Source: Acephala macrosclerotiorum
Taxonomy: Eukaryota > Ascomycota > Leotiomycetes > Helotiales > Mollisiaceae
Direction: 5' to 3'
Length of the DNA stretch: 64,000 nucleotides
Assembly: GCA_014904845.1 (NCBI GenBank)
Contig: MU119350.1
Location: 1-64,000 of the forward strand
Shown here: piece by piece, positions 11,181 to 24,325 of the stretch
Position numbering within the stretch: the first letter of the stretch is position 1
How the letters are laid out: the number at the start of each line of letters is the position of its first letter
Notes under the pieces: generated by a model
What the model saw: only the letters and a program-made list of their open reading frames with translations
What the model was told of the DNA's origin: nothing
Databases searched by the model: none
Made by a program: the position numbers and the translations under genes

Positions 11181-14100
11181 TTTGTATTCTAGTTGTAGAT
11201 CGATATCGGATTGATGTGTGGTTGCGTGTTCGAGAGAATTGTAGGCAGATTGAGGTTTGCGCAGATAATTGAAATTTTTGCAATGCGATGCGAAAGATCG
11301 AGCGATAGATGAGAGGATATTTCCTTTTCGTGTTTAGTCAATGAAAGACTTAATATAGCCTGAGCTGATGACTAGCTATTGTGCTATTGAACGTTTGAGC
11401 GCAGATGTTTGAGATATTGTGGTGCTGTGATGTGCGTGCGTGCGACAATCGTATGCAGGTGTGGTAAATCTTGTCTTGCTGTGCTGAACGTGCGCTGAGC
11501 GAGAGTGATGAATTCGCTGAATTCGAGATTGAATCTGTCAAAGACGATGTAGATAGACTTTGCCAACGAAGCCTGGTTTGTTTGTGTATGTGTGAGCGAG
11601 AGCAAGGGAAGTGCGAGGAAGAAGGGATCGTGAGTGTTGGGGAGATGGTGGTTAAGTGGGTAAAATGGGGGAGATGAGATGAGCGAGTGTGAGGTGGGTC
11701 TGGGTTGGGGTCATTGACTGCGCGGCAACATGGAATTGGTTGACCAGGTCGCCAACGAGTAAGTGAACAACACCACAGGAACCATGCAACAACGCAACCA
11801 AAGGATAGCTGCAGCTAACAATGAGATGAGATAGAGGAGAAACAATCCCAATGATTCAAAGTGAGTTCTGTTCTTCTTTATCCAATCTTCGAATTAGTTT
11901 GAAGCTTCAAGTCGCATTCATTCTCGTGGAGGCGCATCTTCGTCGTCTCTCAGCAATCCCTCAGCGCCTACCATCCCTATTTTCAGTACTCAGCTCGTTC
12001 CCAGGGCCCTTTTCCAGGCCTTTCACTCCCAAGACCGCCTCTCAATCCTCTCTCGCAAGCCTGAATCCTTCTCCAAAAACTGCCTTTCAAAACTGCCCAG
12101 TCCTCGTGGCGTGGCGCTCAAATCCCCTCGCACCGCAATCTTAAATCCCAATTCAAAGGATGCACATCGAGCCAGGCCCTCCCTGCTCACGCATGGTCTG
12201 CCCTGGTCCGCCCCGGTGTAATCTGACACTCTTCTGGTTTCATTGGGTCGGCGGGCGAGCACGCTGCGGGTTCCTGGATTAGGGTCAATTAAAGGGAAAC
12301 GATTGGAAAGCCAAGCCCCCGGATTGTTCAGGAACAGGGAAGGTGCGTTGGTCTGCCGCGCAGTGAGAAACTGTCGCGAAGAGATTTTTAAATTTTTGGA
12401 TTTTTAATGTCCGCAGCGGGTATTGATGGGGACGGGTAGGAATCTACATCTGGAAAGAGCAATTGACAGCGATAGCGATAGCGACGACGATGCGATGCGA
12501 TGTTGAGATGTATTTGGGCCGAAAGATGGGTTTGAGCTGAGATGTTTGGTGTCCAAAGACAGAGTTCATCTGCCGTTCCGCTTGACCTCGTTTCGAAACA
12601 AAGTTGCCAGCGCATCTGCATCAAAGCCCTCATCGCATCAGCCACGTGTGACCGTGAACTTCGCCCGCATCTAAACCTGGTCGTGGTATTTTTGTCCAAC
12701 AAAAGGAGCTGAGCGATCTAACCGAAGGAAAGGGTTTCTGCTCTCGTTGACTTCATGGCAACGATAAGACGGGTGTTGTGAGCCGATTTGGAAGACGATG
12801 CGATGGATTTGGAATCTTTGGAAGATATTGTGTGATGCTGGGTTGAGATGAGATCATTTCGGGCATGGACGCGGCTAATGATGCCCATGATAGTGGAAGC
12901 GTCATGTGGCGGGCAAGTGGGGGGGTTTCTTCTTCTCCTTTCTCTCATCTTCTCCTTTTCGATGCTTTGAAAGGGAGTTGAAGTCGACGACGCGCTCGAA
13001 ATTAGAATTACACAGTATATCTTCATCTCCGCTCTTATGTCAGCAATTTTGCTCGCCTAGTTCAATCGTGCTAGCAGACATGAATCATCAACCCTTCGTA
13101 TATCCTCAACACCCTCTCCAAATCTCCATCTCGAGCAACGTCCCAACTCCGTCGACTCTTCCAATCTGAAATCATGATTACCCAATCAATGATGACTGCA
13201 TCTAAGCAATTAAGCAGTGGCGGTAATTCAACGGCAGGGAGAGGTGGAAGTTCTTCCGACTTGACATCTCAAAGCTCAATGGAAGGACCAGCCAACTTGG
13301 TGATCTGTTCTAAAGAAAAAGAAAAAAAATCTTCTCATCTCCTTTCTCTATTTTTTGCGTCGAAATAAGGCTGGTTGAGGCCCACTTTCATCTTTAAATA
13401 CTGTAAGCAAGAGCTTTCTACAATGACATTCCGCTTTCCTGAAGTTCACCTTCATCAACAGCTAGCGCCTATCTTTTGAAGTTGCGCAAGAGATTGATGT
13501 TTCGATTTAGCGATAAGAAACGAAACACAAACTTGCGCAATCTGAGATTTTCTTTTTGCTTTTTGTGTGATGGGCGCTTGCTTTTCCGAGGCAGATTCAA
13601 CAAGCCACAAGCCTTCAAAAACAGCTTTGTTTCTGCCCCGTTCTGCCTTGATTGCTCGCGTGTTGTCTTGCTTCTCCGATCCTCGCGATATCTGCGGAGA
13701 TGTTGTGCGACACCTCCTCTTCTTCATTTCGTAGGTGCGACAAGGTCGCTGCTGTCATGTTCCAGTACTTTCCCTTACAGATCGTCGTCAGCCTCCAAAT
13801 GATGTCTTTCTCTTCCTCTTCCTTGATCACAATCCCCCATCTGATCCTCGAGACCTTCCATCTCAAACCTCCTCATCTAAACTCTCAGACACAAACATCG
13901 ATATCCCCTCTCGTCAAAACATCTCATCTCCCTCGGCGAAACTTCTCCATGTCATGTCATATCATCACCTCATCTCTCTCAAACCATCCCCTTGGCGAAA
14001 CAACGCAACCTTTCTCTCTTCTTTCAAGACCACCAGGTGAAGCCAAGCGCGTTTGATCTTCTGCCAGTCATCGGAGCGTGGTCGAAATCTAGGACGATTA

Positions 14101-14464
14101 GCCGCGCTCCTAAAACAAGACTCGTTTGAGGACCGCGAGGGTTTCGCGTAAAGTGGCGACGAGCGCGTTTGATGGGCAGGATCGAAAGTGATCGCCGAGA
14201 TTGCGATGCGAGGCTTGGGATGACGAATTACGATCAGATGGTTGTTTGATGGGCGTGGAGATGGATGGAAGAATAGAATGTTTGGAAGTTGAGATGAAGG
14301 AAGGTTGTGGGGATTCACGTGATTGAATGAGGAAGGTGAGGTTGTTCCAACCACTTGAAGATGGTCTCTACTTTCTTCTCCGTATTCACCTATGCGTTTT
14401 TGACTGGGATACCTTTAACAACTATCACCCTCAAAGTTGAACATGAAAATAATGCGATGCCTGC

Positions 14465-14514
14465 CACGTGACCTGTCTTGCGAGAGATTTTCGAAGAATC
14501 TTCAGCTATAAATA
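14465..14514 (+). promoter_or_regulatory. CACGTG-TATA module 1
   Basis: CACGTG at 14465-14470 and TATAAATA at 14507-14514, start-to-start spacing 42 bp. No coding sequence is recognised downstream. Confidence 0.35.
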
Positions 14515-15057
14515 ACAGTTAGAGGCTTCGAAACCTGAGATCATGCACAGAAGTGGAGTAGAGATCAACTTATGGAGCGCCGTTGAGGAATGAGAGATAA
14601 TCTTATAGATAGGCATAGCCGGTACAGGAGAACATGCGGGGAAATGAGAGGTGCTTTATAAGATTCCGCCGCCTTCTTGATTTTTAGGCTTTTGGAACGA
14701 GTTGTTGTCAAATTTTCTTTCGCTATCAACTATCCTTTTCATATACATTTTCATCTTGTATACCCTTTCAATAGCTAGATATGAGTCGGAACCTCTTCTT
14801 TGCAGGTGAAGGATGACGTCGATCTCCAGCAAAGGAGCATCACGGTCCCAATTGGATTCCAGCCCACAGCGCAAACACAAAATGCGGCACAGAAAATCTC
14901 TCGTGGTGCTAAAATGTTGAGTTACTCCTGGGGTTTATATACTACTCAACAAGAAAAGAGAAGCTCCTCGCTTCACACTACTAGAACCAGCCTATCCAAA
15001 GTGGACTTGAAGCACTCAGCCTCTTCTGTATATTCACCTGTGAATCAGAAGACGCTC

Positions 15058-15167
15058 AAAAGCTAGTATTTTCAAGCTCGAGAACCTCTGAAAGTGAAAA
15101 TCAAGCTTAGTCACGTGGTTCATTCCATTTCAAATTATTCTTCGAGGCTCTTTCGACTATAGATATA
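15058..15167 (+). repeat. Diverged direct repeat, copy A, with CACGTG-TATA module
   Basis: Positions 15058-15131 align without gaps to 15736-15809 at roughly 70% identity by eye (shared CTCGAGAA, AAAGTGAAA, TAGTCACGTG). CACGTG is at 15112-15117 and TATAGATATA at 15158-15167. Confidence 0.6.
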
Positions 15168-15735
15168 CTCGTCGGCTGAAACATCGAGCCTCAGTAGATG
15201 CTCCAGTACAGGCTGAATGAGAGTAGGGTGATTGCAGGGGGTGAGAAGCTCTAGACATCGGACACCGCTGGGAGGAAATCACTCGAGCTCGGCGGGAAGG
15301 AGAGTTACTTTCTAACCTTTCGCTCTGTGTTCATCTTGAATTTGCAATGTTTAACTGAGTTGCTGTTATTTTACGATAGTTGTTATCTTCTTCTATGCGT
15401 ATTTCGAAACCCGCCTAGATAGGGTTTCCCCTCGCTGAACGCGGGTTAAGCCTTGAGCCTCTCCTAGGAAATACTGGAGACAAATTCCGATCTCGGAAGA
15501 GAGCATCGTATACCCAAAGTGATACATGCCAACTTCCAAACATATAAAAGCGGTTTCTGCTCCAATTGTCCGTAGTTCTTAAGCGCGAGTAATTGTTGCT
15601 TACCTTTTAATGCTTCACGAGAGAACGCGGATTGGATGCTTCCTCCTTTGCCAATTAGCTTATTGAAAGCTACCTCGAATAGCTCTTTTTATATGGTGGT
15701 TTTTATTCGCTTGCGGACCTTTATTAAAAAACCCC

Positions 15736-15845
15736 AAAAGTTAGTTCTATCAAACTCGAGAAGCACCAAAAGTGAAATTCCAGCATAGTCACGTGTCGCA
15801 TTGCACTTCCATCCACACCAGCACGAGCGTTCTGGGTTATAAATA
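15736..15845 (+). repeat. Diverged direct repeat, copy B, with CACGTG-TATA module
   Basis: This is the second copy of the unit at 15058, offset 678 bp. CACGTG is at 15790-15795 and TATAAATA at 15838-15845. Sequence conservation is centred on the promoter-like part rather than on any reading frame. Confidence 0.6.
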
Positions 15846-18800
15846 GGGGTCGTTCTCTTTTGAACCAAGAACCAGATGTACAGACCTTCAAGTCATTGCT
15901 GATAAGGCTGTCATGTGGAGCATATGAGCTACGTCCGCAAACGTTTGGAACTTTGGATGGTTAGTACAAGAGAACTTAACGGGGCAATTAAATTCGTTGC
16001 TTCAGATCCGTGCTGTGTTCTTCTTATTTTTTGGACTATTTCTATTAGCTTTTTGTCGTTCCGGTCATCGTTGTCAAGTTCCGCTTACACACTTTCGATG
16101 TTGCCCAAAGTCCCACGTCGGGAGATGACTTCAACTTACTTTCAGAGATGGAACGAAGTGCGCAGTCGGCCACGCGCAAAAGCCCCAGAAGCGGGTTTTG
16201 GTTCGGCTTTGGTTCCAGCAAGACATGAGGCAAATTTCTGGTAGTTATTCGGGTATGACGAAGTATTCAACAGCTACTATCAGGCTTTATATAGTTCTCG
16301 AGGTAGGAAGAGAAGTTCGATGCTCACTGCTCCGCGGGGCTGAACAGAGGTTGACTTCGCTTGCTCTATTCGACCTATTTCTAAGTGGATTCATTACTTT
16401 TCTACTTTCTGTGTTGAAATGTGAATTTCACTTTTTCTGCGTTGGAAGCCTCGAGTCTCAGGGATCTCAAACTCTCCTTAGCTACGTCACCTAGGAATTC
16501 GAGATGACTCTCCTCGGACTATTAATACTCTCTGTTATCTATGAATGCTTGATCAGAATGACACATGCACCAAACGTCTTTAAAAAAGCAGTGAAGTGCG
16601 CTTGTCCAACAAAAGTAGTTCTTTACGCTAAAAAATGGCCAGGAGGCTGACCGGGCGTCGGGATGAAAGTTGTCCTCCAAGTCTCTATATTACATTCTGC
16701 TTCATTTCGGACCCTTCGGTTGCATTATTATCATTTCGATTCTTGCTATCAACTTCTTTAAATAGTCTCTCTCCATTCTGTCTAGACATTCTTTCTCTAA
16801 CTGTACAAGAGTTCAAAGTTTTGAAGTTCTAATAGAGGATTGGGGAAGTTTGGTGGGGCGGAAAGGTATAGCGTGGGTTGGTATAACTTCCAGCGCGAGC
16901 AGAATTTGTATCCGTACCAGCGTTGGGAAAAAGGAGTTTTCTGGTGGTTCGGTAGCTGCCGTTCGGCTTTATATACTCTGGAAGGCGGAAAGATGCGAGA
17001 GGGTGATTCAGGTGAATACTGCCCGCATCTCGAACAAACTCTCGCATCGACGTTACCCGTCGGCGAACTCGCTGAAGACGAGCACATAGTCGTAACCCAA
17101 GAGATTCGGAGAGTAATATTATCACCACTCACGTCGAGCTGGCGATATTCGGTGTTGGGTACAGCCTGTCCTTCCTGGCCTTTCATAATTCATTCCGAGA
17201 TATTGGCTTAACCGTTAGATGCTTTCTTGCTATATAGTTCTCTGTCCTTTTGGGACATTCCCCCCCGTTCCAGCGATTGATCGAGCGAGCGCAAGCTGGA
17301 ATATTCTGCTTCAATCTGAGGAAAAGAGCAAGTTAGTACCACTACTGGCTTGTGTAATCTACGCATCTTGCGATCTCAGTGATGATATATTGACTGGTTA
17401 ACGTGAAGTGTGAAGTTGGGAGAGTGTGATATACTAATTCCTATGTAATTAGGAGTAGCTCGAGATGGGAAGGGGGGGTCCGTAAGGTGTGTTAAATCCA
17501 TGCCACTCATATTCCTAAGTCATGTCTATCTTTGTGCTGGGAAGGACAATCGCCGCACGTTGCTTCTTCTCCGCAGATCATCTTCCCCAATATGGAGGTC
17601 AAACCTCCCTCCACTGCTATTGAAGCTTCAAGATCTTCAGTTCTCCTCGATTGCGCGATAGACCTCTGATCCCCAAAAGTTCAACCGCGCGGCTGGAGGT
17701 ATAAACACCAGCTGGGTCTAGAATTCTGTGTCTAGAGAGCAATCTTATGCGGCTGTATGCTTCAGGAGCAGCTTTTCCGGGAACGGAGTCGAAGTCTAAG
17801 AAATACTACAAGGGAGATGAACTCGACATGAGATGTGCTTTGTCCCTTCCTTGTACATTTCATGAGAGATTAATCAAGTTATCATCAACTTTACTTTATC
17901 TGTCATTCTCTGTTCCAATGCTCCAGTCTCAGTAACCCTTGGCTAGATGTAATCTAGATATTTTCTCGAGAAGGGTAAAGAGGAGGTTTCGAGGACAGGG
18001 AGAATTTACTGCGATTCAATTTCGTTGGCTCAGGAGCAACTATTCACTGTTGAAATTGAATGTTGATCATCTCATACACTGTTTATTAGAGCAAGATAAT
18101 GGATTATATACTTGAGAAGCGGAGAGGCGAGCGGGCGAAGGAAAGGCCGCCGCGTAGCAAATCACGACGTGCGCTTGGATTTCAAATCCCTGCTACCATG
18201 GGAATTTTCACTCCTGCGACCGCAAAAGAGACGCCCAGTTCTAAAGAACGACGTGCAAGAAGCCCAAACTCTGCTCAATCGCGTGTTTAGACGCATCTCG
18301 GAACTACTTTTCAAGTTGCTTCGACAAGAGGCATAAATTAACCTCTCCTGGCTGAGACTGGGGACTAGAGATTCTGGGAGATCAATCTCAGAAGATAATT
18401 GCCGTGACTGTGGAGCAAACTTCCTCTAGCAGAAAATTTATTCTGGGGGGAACTTGGTGTTGATATATTGCGTTCCAGCTCCAGAGCGCGTCAGCGCCTT
18501 CCCCTCTACTTTATTAGATTTGGGGGAATTGTTGCCAACAATGTTTTCGTTATCAATCTATTTTCTTAGGTTGGACTTTTGTCTAGTTCAGAACCCGAAT
18601 CCGTTGGCTAAGGGTTTCGGATGTAGCTCTGGGAGGGTAGCGTTAGGCAGCGCCGATGACGGGAAGCATCGTATTTGACTCATGCTCGAGGCCTGCTACT
18701 GCGCAGGTAGTCTATCTCTACTTCCGTCGTCGTTGCCTGCTGCTTGAGAGCAAGAGAGCTGGTTTTTATATACTTATTGTAAATAAGAGACAACTGGCGC

Positions 18801-20412
18801 TTGCGTAGGAAAGGGGAGCAGGGTGGAGTGAATTGCAAGAGATACGTACTATATGTGACTAAGTCAAGCTGTGGTATTGAAAAGGATGTCTTTCACTTTC
18901 GAGATACTTAATTTGGCATTTAAAGCTGCTTTACTAACACTCAGCCCCTCCATCTTGTCTCTAACGGACCGTGATATTTTTGTTGATAGTTCTCTCTTTA
19001 GGGCCAATGCTTACTCTCATACATTAGTCACGTTTTGGGAGTTGCACGCGGAATATCTAAGAGAATGAGGTGATGTTTTGGGACTCGAACTAAGGAAAAG
19101 ATTTCTTACGGATTCAAAAAACTAGTCAAGATAGAATTCAATAGTAAAGTGCCATGAAAAGCATCTCTGCTATGCCAATTGTCTATAAATACATCTTAAA
19201 AGTGGGGCATCAATTCGCTTTGTTACCCTGCCAAATAAGGGTAAAATTACCATTCTTTAACATTTACTAAAAGTTCGAATTACAGTCATCTCTCAAAACT
19301 GGTGACAGATCTTTTAGTTTTAATATATGATGGTCCCTCATTGATAATCAGCAAGCACATTACACAATTGGACCAGGGAATTTCAAGGAAGCACGTGAGC
19401 TGATGTGCCGCAACTCTCGGTCTTGAAATCCTGACGTCTTGCTATTAAGTAACACAGCACTGGTTAATCTGGCCGTCGCTGCATTAGCTCTCCAGAAATC
19501 TATCAATTAGAGATCCGTCCATATTCAATTACGATTGCCCAAATCCTGCTGCCTAGCCGAGCCCTGCCCCTTTTCGCTCTCGCTTAATGGATAGCTTAGC
19601 AACGGCTGAATCCTCCGTCAACACACCAATAAAAGTTACCGACTGAAAGCTTCCTCGCAGTTAACGCAAGGTCGTACAACAAGGCGCAGTTTTTCTACCC
19701 AGCATGAAGCCTCCGACACGTATGCTTTTGCTATCGCTTTGGCCCTGAGATATGGGCGTACAGGGAATGCAATCTTGATTCTTCCTTGGACAAGCTTAGT
19801 TTCACGTCATGAACAGAAATAGTGTCCAATGGGCATGGCTAGTCATATCTAGAACATCGAAGCGTCAAAGCTCCAATACACATATCCTTATTGATTCGTG
19901 CTCAAGTTCGAAAGATGAAACTCGTATCTGCAAGCTCTAACATGCGGGGTACGCTTAGATGAGATAGAGCTTGAGAGTTGTCGGCTGCGGACATGTTGAT
20001 ACTTCATTCGACGGTGAGGTGCTGGGAATTACATACTACGTGATGCATTGGTTGCTGAGAAGCTGGTGTCCTTAGATCTCCCGCTCATATATGAACGGAT
20101 GGCCGTCCTGCCTTGAGATATCCGCTAGGTTCACCTCGCTTGCTGAATCCCTTCTTTCCTTTTATCATTTTTCATGTCTCTGGATACATCCCGTTGTGGG
20201 TGAAGATACCTCCGAATCAAGGAATAGCTATCGTACATTCCTTGAAGATTCTTCTCCTCAGTGCTGCATTTATATCTCACGATCTTGCAGCAACTCAAGG
20301 ATACTAATAGCATGACGCAGCATCTTCACCGACCACTTACACTCCATCCACCAATCCCTTCATCTCCTCCCAAAATTCCGGACCCCCTAAGTATCGACTG
20401 AACTCATCCATC

Positions 20413-20920
20413 ATGGGTCAACAAGATACTCCCGTCATCGCCAACGCGGAGCTGCCACCCGCAAGCTACTATGAGCCCTACCCCGCCATTCCAGACACTC
20501 GACAACAATTCCAGCAACACTCCAGCAGCCGAGTTGCCCTTCAACAAAACGATAAGTCAGGAGTAGAAGCAATTCCAATATCCCTGCTAGGTCGTTACCA
20601 GGCTCCCGTTGAGTGCCCAGCATGCTCTCGCCGGACTGTGACGAGCGTGAAGCATAAGAATGGGAAGGGGACGCAGTCAGTATTGCCATTTTCTTCTGTG
20701 ACGAGGAACTTGAAAATGTTAAGAGAGTTGATGGGAGTTGGAGCTGATGTGAGGTAACTATAGTACATGGGCTGGCATTTTGTTCTTCACGACTGGAGTT
20801 GGTGTTGTTGTGCCATATATGGTTGATTACTTCAAGAATGTGCAGCATAAGTGTGGGAGGTGCGGGGTTGTGCTTGCTACCATTCACTTTGGAAGTGGAA
20901 CTGAGGCACATTTGCATTGA
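20413..20920 (+). CDS. LITAF-domain zinc-binding membrane-associated protein
   Basis: Two exons, 20413-20675 and 20764-20920, encode 139 residues. The 88-bp intron (donor GTCAGT, acceptor CTATAG) joins the halves of a LITAF domain: CPAC (C68, C71) in exon 1, GKGTHTWAG at the junction, a hydrophobic patch at about residues 92-106 (ILFFTTGVGVVVPY), then HKCGRCG (C118, C121). The two CxxC knuckles bind one zinc, and the hydrophobic stretch between them inserts monotopically into endosomal or plasma membranes in animal homologues. The N-terminal 60 residues are Pro/Gln-rich and likely disordered (PPASYYEPYPAIP). Its role in fungi is poorly known; membrane trafficking or surface signalling is the family-level inference. 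Confidence 0.88.
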
Positions 20921-22397
20921 TAAACGCCCACGACTGCTTTTAGTATTGTTTGATTGGGGAGAGGAATATTGGAAGCCTTTTACTTGATTTATTACAGCAG
21001 CTTGAGAGGTGCCTGGAGACGGGCCGGATGTGCATCCACTCATCTATGCTTGACGAACTGTTCAATATTTATATGTTATCTGTTCGTACTCGGCAATCAG
21101 TGCAAAGATCGCGATTTTGTGGAACTAATGTTCATTTCCAGATTCCTAGCTTTATGGGAGGAGAAAGTGAATCCCTCATGTGCCAAGGTCCTCAAGTGTT
21201 TGTATCCTCGACCGCCAGACCTCTCGAGCGTCAGCAACCTCAAATGCCGAGAGCTATGCATACCATCATGGTATCCCCTACTTCAGCACGCCCAAAATCG
21301 CGTTATACTTGTTTCTCAACCTCGTCTCTGTTGTCTCGAATGGATCTGGCAAGCCCGAGTCTTTGAACCTACAGTCTTGCCGAATCATCATCGCAACGCC
21401 CTTGGAAGATAGAAAGATAGGCGGCATCCCGTGACCATTAAAGCCCACACAAATGAGCTTTCTAGGCTTAGGTGGCACAGGACCAATGGTAGCATCAAAT
21501 CAATGATATACTATTTACGTCAGCCTATCCTTTACCACGAATGGGGAATGCGGCGGCTCGTGCGCTTATGATTACTGTCCAAATACGGTCCAACTTTGCC
21601 TCACTCTGCTCCCACCTATGATAAGTCCTGTGCATTCACTCCTCAAGATGCGGTAATGCAGGCTTGATGAGCTGAGAATCGTCGGAATGTTGTACTATTG
21701 AGATAGGTCCTTCTAGAAGAGGGGTCTGCCTCCTCTGACAATGATACTGCCATCTGATCGAGTGATTTGGTAGTCGGCTTGCCTAGTATTGAATCGGACC
21801 TTTTGAGAGTCAGTATGGAGCACTCAAACTTGTGCCAAGGATTGGTCTCACTGCGTATGAATATAGGAAGATGGGTGGGATAGTATCCTTCGAGGCAGAG
21901 ATTCGGCTACAAATGCCTCGAACTGGAACAATCCTCTCATGATACTGTGGTAAGATACCAGCAGTATATCCATTGCTGCAAACACGATCTTCTTAGCCCT
22001 CATTTTACCGCTCGTGTTTAACTCAATCCAACAACCTTCCCTGTCCGGCGCTTTTAAAACGCCTGTGACTAGGGTATGTGTTTGCTTTTGATATATGAGG
22101 TTGGAGAGGTATGGATGTGACGAAGAACAAGTCAGAGGACGACACGATGAAGCTTGGAATTTGCCGCACTGTAGATAGGGTCAGAATTTATCAGCAAACG
22201 AAATGCGATAACTATGTTAGTTCTTCAAAGTCCTTTCAAGTCTCGACTACCATGGCACAAATCCGGATTTGGTCAATATTCTCCAGGTCTCAAAAGTGGG
22301 AGGTCGCGCGAACGCACCTTCATAAACCTTCCATGCTCCCGACCTAGCTGGCATCCATTTAGCTACGAAGCCGCATTCACGTGATTGTGTTTCCATC
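20921..22397. other. Intergenic stretch
   Basis: About 1.5 kb. The frames at 20950-21412 have no recognisable motif and poor start context. A CACGTG lies 18 bp before the next start codon (22380-22385), probably part of that gene's promoter. Confidence 0.5.
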
Positions 22398-23819
22398 ATG
22401 ACAAGCTCTAACTTCCCCGCAAGCATCGTCATCGTCGGCGCAGGTATTTTCGGCCTCTCAACGGCGCTCGCTATCTCCTGCCGCCACCCATCCACCAAAA
22501 TTACCATTATCGATCGTTTCACCCCGCCCGTAGAAGATGGCTCAAGCGTTGATACTACGCGATGCATTCGAGCAGGTGAACTTCTCTTCTCCCATCCCGA
22601 TCTCCAGCCACTGAGAGAAAACAGATTACGCGGACCCCATCTATGTCCGCCTCGCCCATGAAGCCCAGCAAAAGATTGAAGGAGACCCCGACCTCAGTCG
22701 CTACTACTTCAAACAAGGAATGACGTTCGTATGTGATGGCAAACCGAGTCGCTTCAACGATATCTGGAATGCTCAGGTTGAGCTTGCTCGTGCACGACAT
22801 CCTCATGATCGGATCGTTGAGATGGCTACCCCTCAAGAAGTGTTTGAGCGAATCCATGGCGCTGGAGCTGAGTTACCGACTGAAGAGAAATTGGGAAAGG
22901 AGAAGAGATGGAATAAAGCGTATTGTAATTTGGATGATGCGTTTATTGATGCAAAAGAGTGCGTGAGGATTTATTATGAGCGGTGCCTTGCCCAGCCTTC
23001 TGTCACATTTCAATGTGGGGTCGGGGTTGAGCGTCTCAGTGTCGTTGATGGAGTGGCTAGAGGAGTAACACTGGAAAATGGAAATATCATTGAAGCCGAA
23101 CAATTATTGGTTGCTGCAGGAGCGTGGTCTCCCAAGCTGATCTATCTCGAAGGTCGAATGTACTCGTCCGCAATCGAGGTGGCGTGGATCAAGGTGGCTC
23201 CCGAGGAAGAGAAGCAGTGGAAGAATATGTCCATCACCACCAACTTAAGTACGGGATTGAATGTCTTCCCACCATACAATGGAGAGATCAAAGTGTTGAG
23301 AAGGTCTGCGGGATACTGCAACACAGTCACAATGGAACATCCAGAAGAGAAAGAGAATAAGATTGAGGTCTCTCTGCCAAGAACGAACGTTACACACCCA
23401 GGAACAGTGATGCCAAAGGAAGCTGAGATAGCGATGAGGGATGATCTGAAAGAGATTATGCCGAGTCTTGCTGAGCGTGCTTTTGATAGGTCGAAGCTTT
23501 GCTGGTGTGTCTTTAGATTCGATTCTGTTGCTAATGTAGTCACTGACAACCATCTAGGCTTGCTCAAGCTCCGACTGCAGATTTCCTCAATGCTAAACAT
23601 CCCCGAGTTAAAGGGCTTCATGCTGCAACTGCGGGCTCAGCGCATGCTTGGAAATTCCTGCCTATCATTGGAGATTTGGTTGTCGACTCCATGGAAGGCC
23701 GTTTGGATCCGGAGTTAGCTACGAAGTGGGCTTGGAACTTGGGAGGCAGAGATGGAGGCAATGCACCGAGAATGGACGGAAAGCCAATTGAGCTGCGAGA
23801 CATCGCGGACAGTGATTGA
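22398..23819 (+). CDS. FAD-dependent amine oxidase (fructosyl amino acid / sarcosine oxidase family)
   Basis: Three exons (22398-22575, 22625-23504, 23558-23819) encode 439 residues, the usual length of fungal fructosyl amino acid oxidases. The Rossmann FAD motif is [16 protein letters not shown] (residues 10-25), followed by the acidic strand end ITIIDRF. The 49-bp and 53-bp introns restore [15 protein letters not shown] and [12 protein letters not shown]. The Cys in LCW aligns with the covalent-FAD cysteine of monomeric sarcosine oxidase (family knowledge). The tail carries [23 protein letters not shown]. The family oxidises secondary amines such as Amadori products or N-methyl amino acids, giving hydrogen peroxide. 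The exact substrate cannot be read from sequence. The C-terminus (DIADSD) lacks an SKL-type peroxisomal signal. Confidence 0.9.
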
Positions 23820-24135
23820 GACAGTCACTTGATTTCAAATTCCAAAGATCTTTGGTGCTTCCGGCTTAGGGCGGCAAAGTCAACCTCACCACTGTGAAGA
23901 CCGGCTCGCCAAAGCCCCTTTTCGAATACATCTTGAGGTGTATTGGTTTGATGCTTGTCATAGGCGCAGGTGATTTTAACGTGCCAGGTGCGGCGCGCCT
24001 TCTTCATATTCTCTGACCCCACACAGCGCTTTCCTCGTCATGATCGAGGGAAATTGGAAATGCGAACCGTCGCTTCCTGTTCTGCTACAAAGCATTCCAT
24101 CACCTCATAACACCTTCCTCACCACCAAGTGTTCC

Positions 24136-24325
24136 TCCTCAAAATGAAGCTCTTTCCCACTACACTACCTGGCACTTGCACCACCTTATATTCTCGTCCT
24201 CCCCCTATGAAAAGAAGCCAAAAGAGAAGAAGAAGAGAAGAAGCTTCTTTTCATAGGGGGAGGACGAGAATATAAGGTGGTGCAAGTGCCAGGTAGTGTA
24301 GTGGGAAGGAGCTTCATATTGAGGA
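24136..24325. repeat. 83-bp near-perfect inverted repeat (hairpin)
   Basis: The left arm 24136-24218 and right arm 24243-24325 are reverse complements with only two mismatches, separated by a 24-nt purine-rich loop of AAG/AGA units. No flanking target-site duplication is obvious and neither arm codes for a recognisable protein. It could be a foldback/MITE-like element, a hairpin RNA precursor for small RNAs, or a recent local inverted duplication. Confidence 0.92.

Larger units (their letters stand above)
11181..20412. other. 9-kb gene desert
   Basis: I see no supportable protein gene in this stretch. Many 60-130-codon frames occur on both strands, but none carries a motif or joins its neighbours through sensible splice sites. 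G+C is ordinary, so this is not RIP sequence. It contains repeated CACGTG/TATA promoter-like modules (about 14.46, 15.11 and 15.79 kb), diverged direct repeats 678 bp apart, and short clustered tandem motifs such as GCGATA/GCGATG at about 12465-12500. Possible contents are long non-coding transcripts, gene relics too decayed to recognise, or a multi-exon gene I failed to assemble. Confidence 0.5.

Noticed and set aside
20435..21043. 202-codon minus frame
   Set aside because: Antisense to the LITAF gene, which has clear zinc motifs and a proper intron.
20950..21412. Overlapping plus frames of 138-152 codons after the LITAF gene
   Set aside because: No motif, weak start context, and they begin inside the LITAF 3' region.
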